This document shows positions 35,765-44,399 of a DNA stretch of 64,000 nucleotides, one piece after another. A program made the position numbers and the translations under genes. Positions within the stretch are counted from its first letter, which is position 1; each line of letters begins with the position of its first letter. Below the pieces are notes generated by a model. The model did no database searches. It was given only the letters and a program-made list of their open reading frames with translations, and had not been told where the DNA came from. Source of the DNA: Chloroflexota bacterium (GTDB lineage Bacteria; Chloroflexota; Anaerolineae; Aggregatilineales; UBA2796); the NCBI GenBank assembly GCA_021325095.1, contig JAJPHV010000015.1, forward strand, positions 1 through 64,000. Direction: 5' to 3'.

Positions 35765-38152
35765 ATGCCATTCATCCCCATCCTGGAGGTCGAAGCAGTT
35801 CGTCTGGCGCTGGAAGCCATGCGGCAGGCCGAACCGCTGGGCGCGGCTCACCCGCTGGCACGCTTCATCAGCCTGCGCCGCACCGACACGCCCACAAGCA
35901 GCGCCGCCCTCGACGCCCTGATTTTCCGCAGCCTCGCCAAGCTGATCCGGAAGCGTTTGAACCAGCACCGCAGCCTTTATGGCCTGGCGACGGCGCTTCC
36001 CCACAAAGATAGCCAGGCTGCCGGGCTGGACTTCCAGGTTGGCAACACCGAGTTGGAGGCCTGGAGTGTCCTGTATTACCGCTATGTCCGCGTCGATCTT
36101 GACCTCTCGCTCGACCAGTTGGAAGCGATCACTCAGCAAGATCGCCGCACACTGCATCGACGCCAATCGAAGGGCATTGCCCGCCTGACCCACGACCTGA
36201 TTCGCCGTGAGCTGCGCGCCCGCGCCCGCCAGCGAAAGGCCGCGTTGTGCGTCCAACTTCCGCTGCCCTATGCGCCGCAGTTGATCGGGCGTGCCGACCT
36301 GATGGCGTCTGCCCTCGCCTGGTTGAACGCGCCCCGTCCGCCACGCCACTTAATATTGTCCGGCGCGCCCGGAGTCGGTAAGTCGGCACTGGCGCTCGCG
36401 CTCGCGCACCGGCTGATCGAGGAGGATATAATTCAGCGCGCTGTCTGGATTGCCCGCCCCCACAACCTTGTGGAGCAAATCGCCGTAGAATTGGGCCTTG
36501 CGCCCGACCCGGACGGCAGTCTGGCTCGCCAGGTCATCTTATCGACCTACCTGCAACGTGTCGATACATTGGTGGTCATCGATGATGCGCAGGAATTGGT
36601 CGAGGACGCAAGGACGCTGGCCGCCATGCTGCAAACGCTGGGCGCGGCCCGTCTGTTGATCTGCGCCTCATCGCCGGGCACGCTCGATCTGGTTGATGTG
36701 CCCTGCCTCCAGGTCCCGGAGTTAGACGAAGCGGCTTCGCTTGAACTGCTCGCGCGCGAGTCGGCTCGTTCTCGCAAGGCCCACAGCGAGGAACATCTGA
36801 GTCAGGTTTACAGAGAGGTGGGCGGTAATCCACGCGGCCTGCGCCTGGCTGTGGCTGCCGGGCGGCATTACAGCCCACAGCCGATCTCTGCCGACCTCTA
36901 CAGCACCGTATGGGCCAAAGCGTCTCCGGCGGCCCAACTGATCTGGCTGATCCTGGCGTTGCACGCATCGCCCTGCACCGAATCCGATCTGCAACGGATG
37001 CTGGCCGATGAAGTGGATACCCTCGCAGCGCTCGACGATCTTGGCGACCTTTCTGTGATCGAGCCAGGCGGCGTACACGGCCAGGTGGTGCTGCTGCCGC
37101 TGGCGCGTGCTTATGCCGAGATCGTTTTACAAGACAGAACCTGGGAGGCCATCAGCCGCAGGGCCGTGGAGATCATTCACGACGACCTGATAGCCCACCC
37201 CGACGCCGCAGTATGCTTACACCTGTTGGACGTGGTGCAGCGCACGCTTATGCCTTCTGCGCTGCGCCTTGATCTGGCTTACACCTTCGCGTTCCTTGTG
37301 GAGCGTGCCGGGGCCTGGTTGCAATGGTGCAGCTACCTGGAACTGCTGCGCGACGAAACTGCCGGAGCGGATCGACTCTGGATCGGGCTGCGGTTGGGTT
37401 CGGCCTATCGCTGGCTGGCGCAGTGGGATGATGCGACCTACCTGCTCTCAGCCGTCATCGAGGATGCGGGGCGTGCGGGCGCGTTCGAGATGCAGGCCAG
37501 GGCGATGGTTGAGCTGGCCGTCGTGCATCGACTCCAGCGCCGGCCCGACGTAGCTGCCCAATTGCTGAACCGTGCCGAGAATTACTACCGCCGTCAGCAC
37601 AGGGAAGGGCAGCACAGGGAAGGGATCGAACAGGTCACGGCAGAATATGTACAGTTGGCATTGGATGCTGGTGAGACGCGGATAGCGCAGCAATACCTGG
37701 ATCGGCCTGGGCAAGCCCTATCGCCGCGCCTGCTGAATCTGGCGGCGTTCGTTGCACTGCGGGCGGGCGATCCGGCGAGAGCACTCGATCTGGCCCAGGC
37801 CGCACAACATGAATTGGGCGGTGATACCCCACGCCTGGCGCGCACGCTGGCCTTGATCGGGCAGATACACTATCATCTTGGCAATTGGGCTACGGCGGTC
37901 AACCATCTGGTGTATGCACTGGCTTTGATGGAAGAGACACGCGATGTGCTCGGCCATGCGCGCGCCAGGCTGAATCTATCGGCCATTTACCTGAGCCGGG
38001 GAAACCTTCGGGCCGCTTTGCGCTACCTGCATGGCCTGCCCGCCGAACTGGAACGCCTGGGCGACGTGGTGAGCCTGGAAGCAGCGCTAAACAATTTGCG
38101 CGTGCTCAACGAGGTTTCGTCGCGCTGGTTGAGCCGGGTACGCCGGGCCTGA
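35765..38152 (+). CDS. STAND-type (NB-ARC-like) NTPase with HTH-like and TPR-like repeats
   Basis: This 795-residue protein starts with a ~160-residue domain that contains a helix-turn-helix-like segment (ITQQDRRTLHRRQSKGIARLTHDL). The NTPase core has Walker A GAPGVGKSA at residues 200-208, Walker B LVVIDDAQ ending at Asp273, and the NB-ARC-type PELDEAASLELLA and VGGNPRGLRLA (GLPLA-like) motifs. The C-terminal half (about 520-790) is helical TPR-like repeats. This layout is shared by MalT/AfsR-type regulators and by defence STAND proteins. Which one applies is not clear. A 15-bp tandem duplication is inside the repeats. Confidence 0.82.
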   Translation: MPFIPILEVEAVRLALEAMRQAEPLGAAHPLARFISLRRTDTPTSSAALDALIFRSLAKLIRKRLNQHRSLYGLATALPHKDSQAAGLDFQVGNTELEAWSVLYYRYVRVDLDLSLDQLEAITQQDRRTLHRRQSKGIARLTHDLIRRELRARARQRKAALCVQLPLPYAPQLIGRADLMASALAWLNAPRPPRHLILSGAPGVGKSALALALAHRLIEEDIIQRAVWIARPHNLVEQIAVELGLAPDPDGSLARQVILSTYLQRVDTLVVIDDAQELVEDARTLAAMLQTLGAARLLICASSPGTLDLVDVPCLQVPELDEAASLELLARESARSRKAHSEEHLSQVYREVGGNPRGLRLAVAAGRHYSPQPISADLYSTVWAKASPAAQLIWLILALHASPCTESDLQRMLADEVDTLAALDDLGDLSVIEPGGVHGQVVLLPLARAYAEIVLQDRTWEAISRRAVEIIHDDLIAHPDAAVCLHLLDVVQRTLMPSALRLDLAYTFAFLVERAGAWLQWCSYLELLRDETAGADRLWIGLRLGSAYRWLAQWDDATYLLSAVIEDAGRAGAFEMQARAMVELAVVHRLQRRPDVAAQLLNRAENYYRRQHREGQHREGIEQVTAEYVQLALDAGETRIAQQYLDRPGQALSPRLLNLAAFVALRAGDPARALDLAQAAQHELGGDTPRLARTLALIGQIHYHLGNWATAVNHLVYALALMEETRDVLGHARARLNLSAIYLSRGNLRAALRYLHGLPAELERLGDVVSLEAALNNLRVLNEVSSRWLSRVRRA
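37595..37624 (+). repeat. 15-bp tandem duplication in the STAND gene
   Basis: CAGCACAGGGAAGGG is present twice in a row, adding five residues (QHREG twice) between helices of the repeat region. It keeps the frame. Confidence 0.9.
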
Positions 38153-38165
38153 GGCTCGGGTATTG

Positions 38166-38206
38166 ACCTCACCCCGACCCCTCTCCGTTTTGCAGAGAGA
38201 GGGGAC
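38166..38206. repeat. Dispersed C-rich palindromic repeat, family 1 (half copy)
   Basis: CCTCACCCC followed by CCCCTCTCC and, after a short loop, GAGAGGGGA. It lies between the convergent STAND gene and the OmpR-type gene and could also stop transcription. It contains only the left half of the full unit. Confidence 0.8.
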
Positions 38207-38276
38207 TCAGGCTGCACTCCGGTGGTTTTTGACCTGTTCCGCCGCACCGTCAGGGCGGATATCGGCCTGTGCAGCC

Positions 38277-38963
38277 CTAATGGCTGGCGAATCGATAGCC
38301 GACGCCACGCGACGTTAAAATATATTCAGGACGCTGCGGGTCTTCCTCGATCTTCTGGCGGAGGTAGTGTATGTAGAGTTTCAAACTGTCGATAGCGTCC
38401 GCGTACTCTGGCCCCCACGCCTCTTTGACCAGGTCGGTGCGGGTAATGACACGCCCGGCGTTGCGCACCAGCACCCCCAGCAAATTAAACTCTTTGGGCG
38501 TCAGGTGAATGGTCTTGTTGTGAACCTTCACTTCGCGGTTCAAAAAATTGACGCGGAATTCGCCGCCATCAAAGACCAGTTCCTCCGACACTGACGGCGT
38601 GGGCGAGCGCCGCAAATGGGCACGAACGCGCGCCACCAGTTCGTCGTTATCGTAGGGTTTGACGATATAATCATCCGCGCCCATCTCCAACCCCTTGACC
38701 ACGTCGCGGATCTCGCTGCGCGCAGTCAGGAAGATAATCGGCACGTCGGAAAGCTCTCGAAGGCGGTGGCAGACCTCCCACCCATCCATGTCGGGCATCA
38801 TGATGTCAAGCAATACCAGATCGGGATGCGTGCGATAGGCTTTGCGAAGGCCGTCTTCGGCGCGAAACGCCTTGACTACTTCATAGCCCCGGCGTTCCAG
38901 CAAAATGCTGATGAGGTGAACGGTGGTTTCTTCGTCGTCAATAACAAGAATCTTTTCGGCCAT
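38277..38963 (-). CDS. OmpR/PhoB family response regulator
   Basis: This 228-residue regulator has a receiver domain (DDE at 9-11, Asp53 in LLDIMMP, Lys in IVKPY) and a winged-helix DNA-binding domain (about residues 130-225, LTPKEFNLLGVLVRNAGRVITR, then TSRGVGYRF). No partner kinase is adjacent. The start at 38963 has AAGGGG upstream; the frame extends 17 residues further but without a suitable site. A perfect ACAAACC-N14-GGTTTGT inverted repeat lies in the upstream region. Confidence 0.94.
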   Translation of the reverse strand: MAEKILVIDDEETTVHLISILLERRGYEVVKAFRAEDGLRKAYRTHPDLVLLDIMMPDMDGWEVCHRLRELSDVPIIFLTARSEIRDVVKGLEMGADDYIVKPYDNDELVARVRAHLRRSPTPSVSEELVFDGGEFRVNFLNREVKVHNKTIHLTPKEFNLLGVLVRNAGRVITRTDLVKEAWGPEYADAIDSLKLYIHYLRQKIEEDPQRPEYILTSRGVGYRFASH

Positions 38964-39280
38964 GCCTGCCCCTTCTTGGTGAACAACCTTGTCAGGAAGT
39001 GATGAAGACCTCATTGCTGCCCAAGCTCGACGCTAAATCTAGCATGGTTTCAAACCTTCCGCAAGCGTACAAACCGAAAAATCGACTAAGGTTTGTGTAA
39101 CAGCCTCACTCTGCATTGTCGGTAGATGGAATTATACAGCGGTTTACTAATAGTCGAATGGGTGCTTGGTACTACCTGAGCTCGCTTACTTCGCCAACGA
39201 CCAGAGCCGAATGGTAGGCTGAAAAGTGTTACCTCTCGGACATCGCGTTGAAGGCTTTGTGCCCATCCTGACCGAATCGT
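38964..39280. other. Upstream region of the OmpR-type regulator gene
   Basis: These 317 bases hold the promoter side of the regulator gene and the 3' end of lysA. The only structure I see is ACAAACC (39069-39075) and GGTTTGT (39090-39096), a 7-bp inverted repeat with a 14-base gap that may be an operator. No gene is supported. Confidence 0.35.
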
Positions 39281-40555
39281 CTATTGCACTTCCAGTCTGA
39301 TCAGGTCGTCCCACGTTTCGCGGCGGCGCACCATTCGCCAGTGCTCCCCTTCGATCAGGATTTCGGGCGGGCGTGGCCTGGCATTGTACGTCGAACCCAT
39401 TACCGCTCCGTAGGCTCCGGCGTGCAAAACTGCCAGCAGCTCTCCGACTTGCAGCGGTGGCAGTGCGATATCTGCCCTCAGTACGTCAGCGCTCTCGCAG
39501 ATCGGCCCGACAACGTGCGAGGTGGCCCGCGTCGCTGTACGCGCCTCACGTACCGGAAGCACATTGTGGATCGCGCCGTACAGAGCGGGGCGGATCAGTT
39601 CCGTCATACCGCCATCGACCACCACGATCACGCCATCGGGCGCAGGTTTGACGTACTCGACGCTGACCAGGAGCACACCGGCATCCGCGACAATGTAGCG
39701 TCCTGGTTCGAGCAGCAGGCGTAGCGAGCGGCCCGCCAGGCATCTGTGCAGCGCGGTTGCGAATGCGTCTGCCGCCGGAACCGGCTCACCTGTGTACGAC
39801 ACCGGGAAGCCGCCGCCCAGGTTGAGCGTTAGGAGTTGTTCCGGGTAGGCATCGATAAGCGGCAAGATGGCCTGCACGCCCTCGACGGTGCGCTGTACCG
39901 TCCCTAACTGGCTGCCAATGTGGATGTGCAGGCCGCTCAGATCGATGTCCGGGGACGAGATGTATTCGTTGAGCAGCAGCTGTGCCTCGGACAGTGAAAT
40001 GCCGAATTTTGCCCTGGCGTGCCCCGTCGCAATGTAGTGATGGGTATCGGCCTGAACGTCGGGATTGATACGCAGTGCCACGCGCGGGCGTTTGCCCTTA
40101 TTCCGGGCCATCTCGACCAGCCGCGCCAGTTCTGATGCGCTCTCCACGTTGAACCAGCCGATTCCGGTATCCAGGGCGTAGGCCAGGTCGGAGATCGTTT
40201 TTCCCACCCCGGCGAATACGATCCGGGACGGATCGACGCCCGCCCGAACAGCACGGAATATTTCGCCGCCAGACACCGCATCCATGCCCGCGCCTGCCTG
40301 CGCCAGCGCCCCGATCAGTGCCAGATTGGCGTTGGCTTTGAGGCTGTAGTGTATTTCTGCCGACGGGAAAGCTCCTTGCAAACGCCAGAAGTTCGCCAGG
40401 GCGCGATCACGGCTATACACGTAACACGGGGTGCCCATCTGGGTGGCAATTTCAGCCAGGGACACACCGTCCATGTAAAGCTGCCCATCCCGGTAGGCAA
40501 TAAAGTTTTGAGGTTCCACGTGAAGCTTTCCCTCGATGCGTTTGAAGGGTGTCAT
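39281..40555 (-). CDS. Diaminopimelate decarboxylase
   Basis: This 424-residue fold III PLP enzyme makes lysine from meso-diaminopimelate. PLP binds Lys73 in HYSLKANANLA. Other family marks are the HIGSQL motif, the NLGGGFPV phosphate loop, the EPGRYIVADAG strand and the CESADVL active-site Cys that comes from the partner subunit. It is probably cytoplasmic and homodimeric. No other lysine gene is in the window; the divergent gene at 40840 is unrelated. Confidence 0.94.
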   Translation of the reverse strand: MTPFKRIEGKLHVEPQNFIAYRDGQLYMDGVSLAEIATQMGTPCYVYSRDRALANFWRLQGAFPSAEIHYSLKANANLALIGALAQAGAGMDAVSGGEIFRAVRAGVDPSRIVFAGVGKTISDLAYALDTGIGWFNVESASELARLVEMARNKGKRPRVALRINPDVQADTHHYIATGHARAKFGISLSEAQLLLNEYISSPDIDLSGLHIHIGSQLGTVQRTVEGVQAILPLIDAYPEQLLTLNLGGGFPVSYTGEPVPAADAFATALHRCLAGRSLRLLLEPGRYIVADAGVLLVSVEYVKPAPDGVIVVVDGGMTELIRPALYGAIHNVLPVREARTATRATSHVVGPICESADVLRADIALPPLQVGELLAVLHAGAYGAVMGSTYNARPRPPEILIEGEHWRMVRRRETWDDLIRLEVQ

Positions 40556-40839
40556 CTTCGAGCTTAACGCAGAACCTCTCGCTTTTGGCCCTTTCGCCGC
40601 CGGGCTATTCCCTGTCTGGAAAACCGAAGGGTCGGCGTCATCGGCAGTGATAGCGTTTCAGATAGCGCGGCACAGGCGCGATTACATCTAGCTATTCGCA
40701 ACAGGAGTTTCCTCACTGCCCAAGACGCCAGGATCATGCTTACCTTGAGGAAAGGCTCAACCTGGGATGGGCTTCGGCAGTCTACCCCGGACGCGGCATC
40801 TCGAAGAGCCTGACCATAGATATTTAGGAGCAAATACAA

Positions 40840-41541
40840 ATGATGACTTCCCGCGAACGAGTCGAACGAGCACTGGCTCATCAGGAGCCAGACAAAGTGC
40901 CGCTGGACCTGGGCGCAAGTGCTGTCACAGGTATGCAGGTCAATGCCGTTTACCTGCTCCGGCAGGCGCTTGGCCTGGACGCGCCGGGCACACCTGTCAA
41001 GGTGGTCGAGCCTTACCAGATGCTCGGTGAGATCGCGCCCGATCTGATGGAGGCCCTCGGCGTGGATGTCGTCGGGCTGGGGATGCCCCGCAACCTGTTT
41101 GGTTACAAGAACGAGGGTTGGAAGCCCTGGACGACTTTCGACGGTACGCCTGTGCTGGTTCCAGAACGATTCAACACCGGGCCAAACGAAAAAGGGGAGA
41201 TCATGATGTACCCTCAGGGCGACAAATCCGTGATGCTGGAAGGCTCTGGCTTCGAGATCATGGACCTGGGCGTGGACGTTGCGCCGGAAAAGTTCGTGGA
41301 AGCCATCCACAACGGCGCACAGGTCGTCGCCATGTCGGCGCTGCTGACCACGACCATGACCAACATGAAGGGCACTATTGAGGCGATCAAAGCGGCGGGC
41401 GTGCGCGACAAGACAGCGATTATCGTCGGCGGCGCGCCCGTCACTCAGAACTATGCGCAGGAGATCGGCGCAGACGCCTACGCGCCCGACGCTTCTAGCG
41501 CGGTTCGCAAAGTCCGCGAACTGGTGGGCGCACCGGGCTAA
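40840..41541 (+). CDS. Chimeric UroD/MtaA N-terminus joined to corrinoid-protein C-terminus
   Basis: Residues 1-130 match the start of UroD-type corrinoid methyltransferases (MTSRERVERALAHQEPDKVPLDLG, the PYQMLGEIAPDLMEALGVDVVG stretch, GEIMMYPQGD). At residues 128-133 the sequence jumps into a corrinoid (B12)-binding domain, VMLEGSGFEIMDLGVDV, then MSALLTTTM and VGGAPVT, ending DAYAPDASSAV. The rest of the UroD barrel (~200 residues) and the corrinoid protein's helical part with the cobalamin-ligand DXHXXG motif are both missing. The likely cause is an in-frame deletion between neighbouring genes. AGGAG sits 9 bases before the start, so it may still be translated. Activity is doubtful. Confidence 0.75.
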   Translation: MMTSRERVERALAHQEPDKVPLDLGASAVTGMQVNAVYLLRQALGLDAPGTPVKVVEPYQMLGEIAPDLMEALGVDVVGLGMPRNLFGYKNEGWKPWTTFDGTPVLVPERFNTGPNEKGEIMMYPQGDKSVMLEGSGFEIMDLGVDVAPEKFVEAIHNGAQVVAMSALLTTTMTNMKGTIEAIKAAGVRDKTAIIVGGAPVTQNYAQEIGADAYAPDASSAVRKVRELVGAPG

Positions 41542-41787
41542 TCGTCACTGCCTCTGGCGTTTTGCCTCAGCCCAGCCCTTCTTCACAGGGTGGAGAAGAG
41601 CGGTTTGATTCGTCGTTTCCCCTGTAGTCGCTGCAACAACTCCATACTCACGTTCCCCGATTGACTCCTTTGAAGAACTACCCGATAATGGCGCTGGCAC
41701 TTAGACAGCCCAGCCCCACAGGTGAACTTAGGGTCAATTCTATCCTATATCAGCCGCTACATCATGTCAGGGGAGAGAGCAGTCATC

Positions 41788-43176
41788 ATGCTTCACGCTG
41801 CAAAACCAGCACGTCGCCACGTTCAAACCGCCGTCACCTGCCTGATTCTGCTGTGTATCTTTTTCGCCACCCAGAAAACCGGCTCGCGCGCGCAAGGTTC
41901 ATCGCCGACATGTGCTCAACTCGTGCCGCTGGTTCAAAAGAATCTGGCGTCAAGTTGCCAGAATATGGACCGTGACGAAATCTGTCTGGGCTACCCGACG
42001 GTGGCCGTGCAGTTCCAGGACGGCAAAGCAGGCCAGACGTTCAAACAGGTGGGCGATATTGTGCCGATCAATACGGTCAAATCGATCACCACAGCGCCGC
42101 TCAACCTTGAGCGCGGCGAGTGGGGATTGGCCGTTCTCAAGACGCAGGCAGTCGTGCCCAATACGACGGCGGGTCAGGCCGTCACGTTTGTCCTGTACGG
42201 CGATACCACGCTCAAAACATCGCCCGCTCAGGCGGCAGGTGCCAACCAGCCTTCGATAAACTGCACGGCGACGACGACACGTGCGACCAGTCTGAGCGCC
42301 AAGCCTGGTGCAAAACAGCAAAATCTCAAGGCACTGACGCCCGGAACCGAACTGAAAGTCTCAGGGCGGCTGGCCGATAAATCCTGGGTGCTGGTGGATA
42401 CCAATGGTTCGGTGGGCTGGCTGTCTGCATCCACTGTCAAGCTCACCTGTGACGCAGGCGCGCTCCCACAGGTCAATCCTGATGCGCCTGCCGTGCTGGC
42501 CGAGATGGGCGCATTCTATTTCTCGACGGGGGTCAGCGCCCAGGCCGAGTGCAAGGACGTGCCGAGCGGCCTGATGATTCAGAGTCCGGCGGGCAGCACC
42601 ATCCGGTTCAGGGTCAATGGCGTCAACCTGACCATCGGGTCAAGTGTCGTGCTGCGTGCACAGCCCAAACAAAAGATGCAGGTCGCCGTCCTGAAAGGCA
42701 AGGCCGTCCTGGAAACCGATGACGGCAAAGAAGAAGTCATTACCTCTGGCGAGGAAAGCTTTATTTCGCTCGGTGGCGACGACGGCCTGACCGCCGACGG
42801 AGCACCTGAAGACTCCGAGAAAATCGATGATCCATCGCTGAATACGGACACCGTTTGCGGCATCGTGGATTCGGTTGACTCGGCTGACCTGTGTTCCTCC
42901 GAACCTGCTGAGGACAACCCTCAAAGTGACGAAAACGGGCAGGGCAGTAACGAGAACACAGGTCAGAGCGGCGAAAACGGCCAGAATCCTGACGAGAATA
43001 ATCAGGAAAACGGTGGATCAAACGATCAGAATAGCGGAAACCCCGACGGCGGCTCGATTGACGAGGGCGGCTCCGGCGACAGTGGAACCGATAGCGGTAA
43101 TCCGGGCGAAATCAATGGCGGTCAGAACAACAGCGGTGGTAGTGACCAGAGCGGAGGTAGCGGCAGCGGGGAATAG
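41788..43176 (+). CDS. Secreted protein with SH3b and FecR-like domains and Asn/Gly/Ser tail
   Basis: The start at 41788 is preceded by GGGGAGAGAG and followed by a signal peptide (hydrophobic residues 14-26). The 462-residue product has a Cys-containing N-terminal region, a bacterial SH3-like domain (about 165-225, SLSAKPGAKQ to SVGWLSASTVKLTC) and a FecR-like beta domain (about 245-335). A ~90-residue disordered acidic tail of Asn, Gly, Asp and Ser follows. The layout suggests an extracellular wall- or glycan-associated protein. No sortase or anchor signal is seen at the C-terminus. Confidence 0.72.
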   Translation: MLHAAKPARRHVQTAVTCLILLCIFFATQKTGSRAQGSSPTCAQLVPLVQKNLASSCQNMDRDEICLGYPTVAVQFQDGKAGQTFKQVGDIVPINTVKSITTAPLNLERGEWGLAVLKTQAVVPNTTAGQAVTFVLYGDTTLKTSPAQAAGANQPSINCTATTTRATSLSAKPGAKQQNLKALTPGTELKVSGRLADKSWVLVDTNGSVGWLSASTVKLTCDAGALPQVNPDAPAVLAEMGAFYFSTGVSAQAECKDVPSGLMIQSPAGSTIRFRVNGVNLTIGSSVVLRAQPKQKMQVAVLKGKAVLETDDGKEEVITSGEESFISLGGDDGLTADGAPEDSEKIDDPSLNTDTVCGIVDSVDSADLCSSEPAEDNPQSDENGQGSNENTGQSGENGQNPDENNQENGGSNDQNSGNPDGGSIDEGGSGDSGTDSGNPGEINGGQNNSGGSDQSGGSGSGE

Positions 43177-43194
43177 CTGAATCGCTGGCTTCTG

Positions 43195-44388
43195 CTATCG
43201 CCGTTCCGCCAGCCGCAGCGCGATCTCGTACACCTGCTGCGGTCTGATGTCACGGATACACGGGTGATTGTTGGGGCTGTCGCCGGGCCAGTCCAGAATA
43301 CGGCACGGACGGCAGCCAATGTTGGAGGTAATGACCACCTGCCGGGCAGGGTCTCCCCAGGGGCCGAACTCGGCAGGATCGGCGGGGCCGTACAGGTGGA
43401 CAGTGGGCGCGCCGCTGGCAACTGCCAGATGCAGCGGGCCGCTGTCCGCGCCAAGCACCACCGCCGCCCGCTCGAACAGCGCTGCAAGCTGCGCAATGTT
43501 GGTCTCGCCCGCCAGGGATACCGCCTTATGGCGCATCTGATCCATCACCTTCCAGATCTGGGTATGTTCCAGATCGCTGCCCGTGAAAACGATAGTGGCG
43601 CGTAAACGTTCGGACAGCCGATCCGCGACGATGGCCCAGTTTTCGGGCTGCCAGCGCTTCAACGGCGCGCCCGCACCTGGATGGATCACGATCATGGGGC
43701 GATCTGCTGGAACCTGCGCTCCATTGAGCAGCGATGCGATATACTGCCGATCCGCTTCCACGACGGGGAAGCGGTAGTCAATGTCCTCTGAGGCTATCGG
43801 GCCAGTCCACCTTTCCACCAGCCGCATACTGTGCATGACTGTGTGGCCGGGTCGGAACGGAATGTGCTCGGTCAGGAAGGGCCGCACGTCCGGCAGGTCG
43901 TAGCCAATACGCCGAGGGATGCCGGCTGTGTAGGCCAGCATCGCACCCCACCAGTGATCGGGCCGCAAGATTAAGGCCGTTTCGATCCGCAACTGCCGGA
44001 CTTTGCGCGCCCACTGCATCGCCATCAGGTAGGGCGTGGCGAGCGACTCTTTAGGCTTGCGCGTAAAGCCGGGGAAAGGCAACGTCAGGACGAGCGAGAT
44101 TTCCTCGTAGGCTGCCAGTGCTTCCGCCGACCAGGGGCCGGCCAGCGCGATTAGTTTGGAGCCGGGCTGCGCCTGCCGCAGCGCCCGAATGGCGGGCGTT
44201 GTCAGCAGTACGTCACCCAGGTGATCGGGCCGGATAAGCAGAAATGTGCCGCGCACCGGCCTCTGGCGGCGGATGGGCAGCATAGCATAGGCGCGAAGCA
44301 GCCGCCGGCGCAGCCGTTCGCTCCACGTCAGGCGGTGCTGAAATTCGGTGAGGCGGCGATTGCGCTCGGCAAGCCTGGCTCTATCCAA
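43195..44388 (-). CDS. Glycosyltransferase family 9 (heptosyltransferase-like)
   Basis: This ~397-residue protein shows the GT9 pattern: RPDHLGDVLLTTPAIRALR near the start, IHPGAGAPLKRW for donor binding, and GADSGPLHLAVASGAPTVHLYGP near the end. GT9 enzymes add heptose or other sugars to envelope glycolipids; the acceptor here is unknown. A TTG at 44388 with AGGGAGAGG just before it is the preferred start, 11 bases after the upstream stop. An ATG at 44460 would overlap the upstream gene by 61 bases. It is the last gene of a three-gene glycosyltransferase operon. Confidence 0.9.
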   Translation of the reverse strand: MDRARLAERNRRLTEFQHRLTWSERLRRRLLRAYAMLPIRRQRPVRGTFLLIRPDHLGDVLLTTPAIRALRQAQPGSKLIALAGPWSAEALAAYEEISLVLTLPFPGFTRKPKESLATPYLMAMQWARKVRQLRIETALILRPDHWWGAMLAYTAGIPRRIGYDLPDVRPFLTEHIPFRPGHTVMHSMRLVERWTGPIASEDIDYRFPVVEADRQYIASLLNGAQVPADRPMIVIHPGAGAPLKRWQPENWAIVADRLSERLRATIVFTGSDLEHTQIWKVMDQMRHKAVSLAGETNIAQLAALFERAAVVLGADSGPLHLAVASGAPTVHLYGPADPAEFGPWGDPARQVVITSNIGCRPCRILDWPGDSPNNHPCIRDIRPQQVYEIALRLAERR

Positions 44389-44399
44389 AAGCCTCTCCC

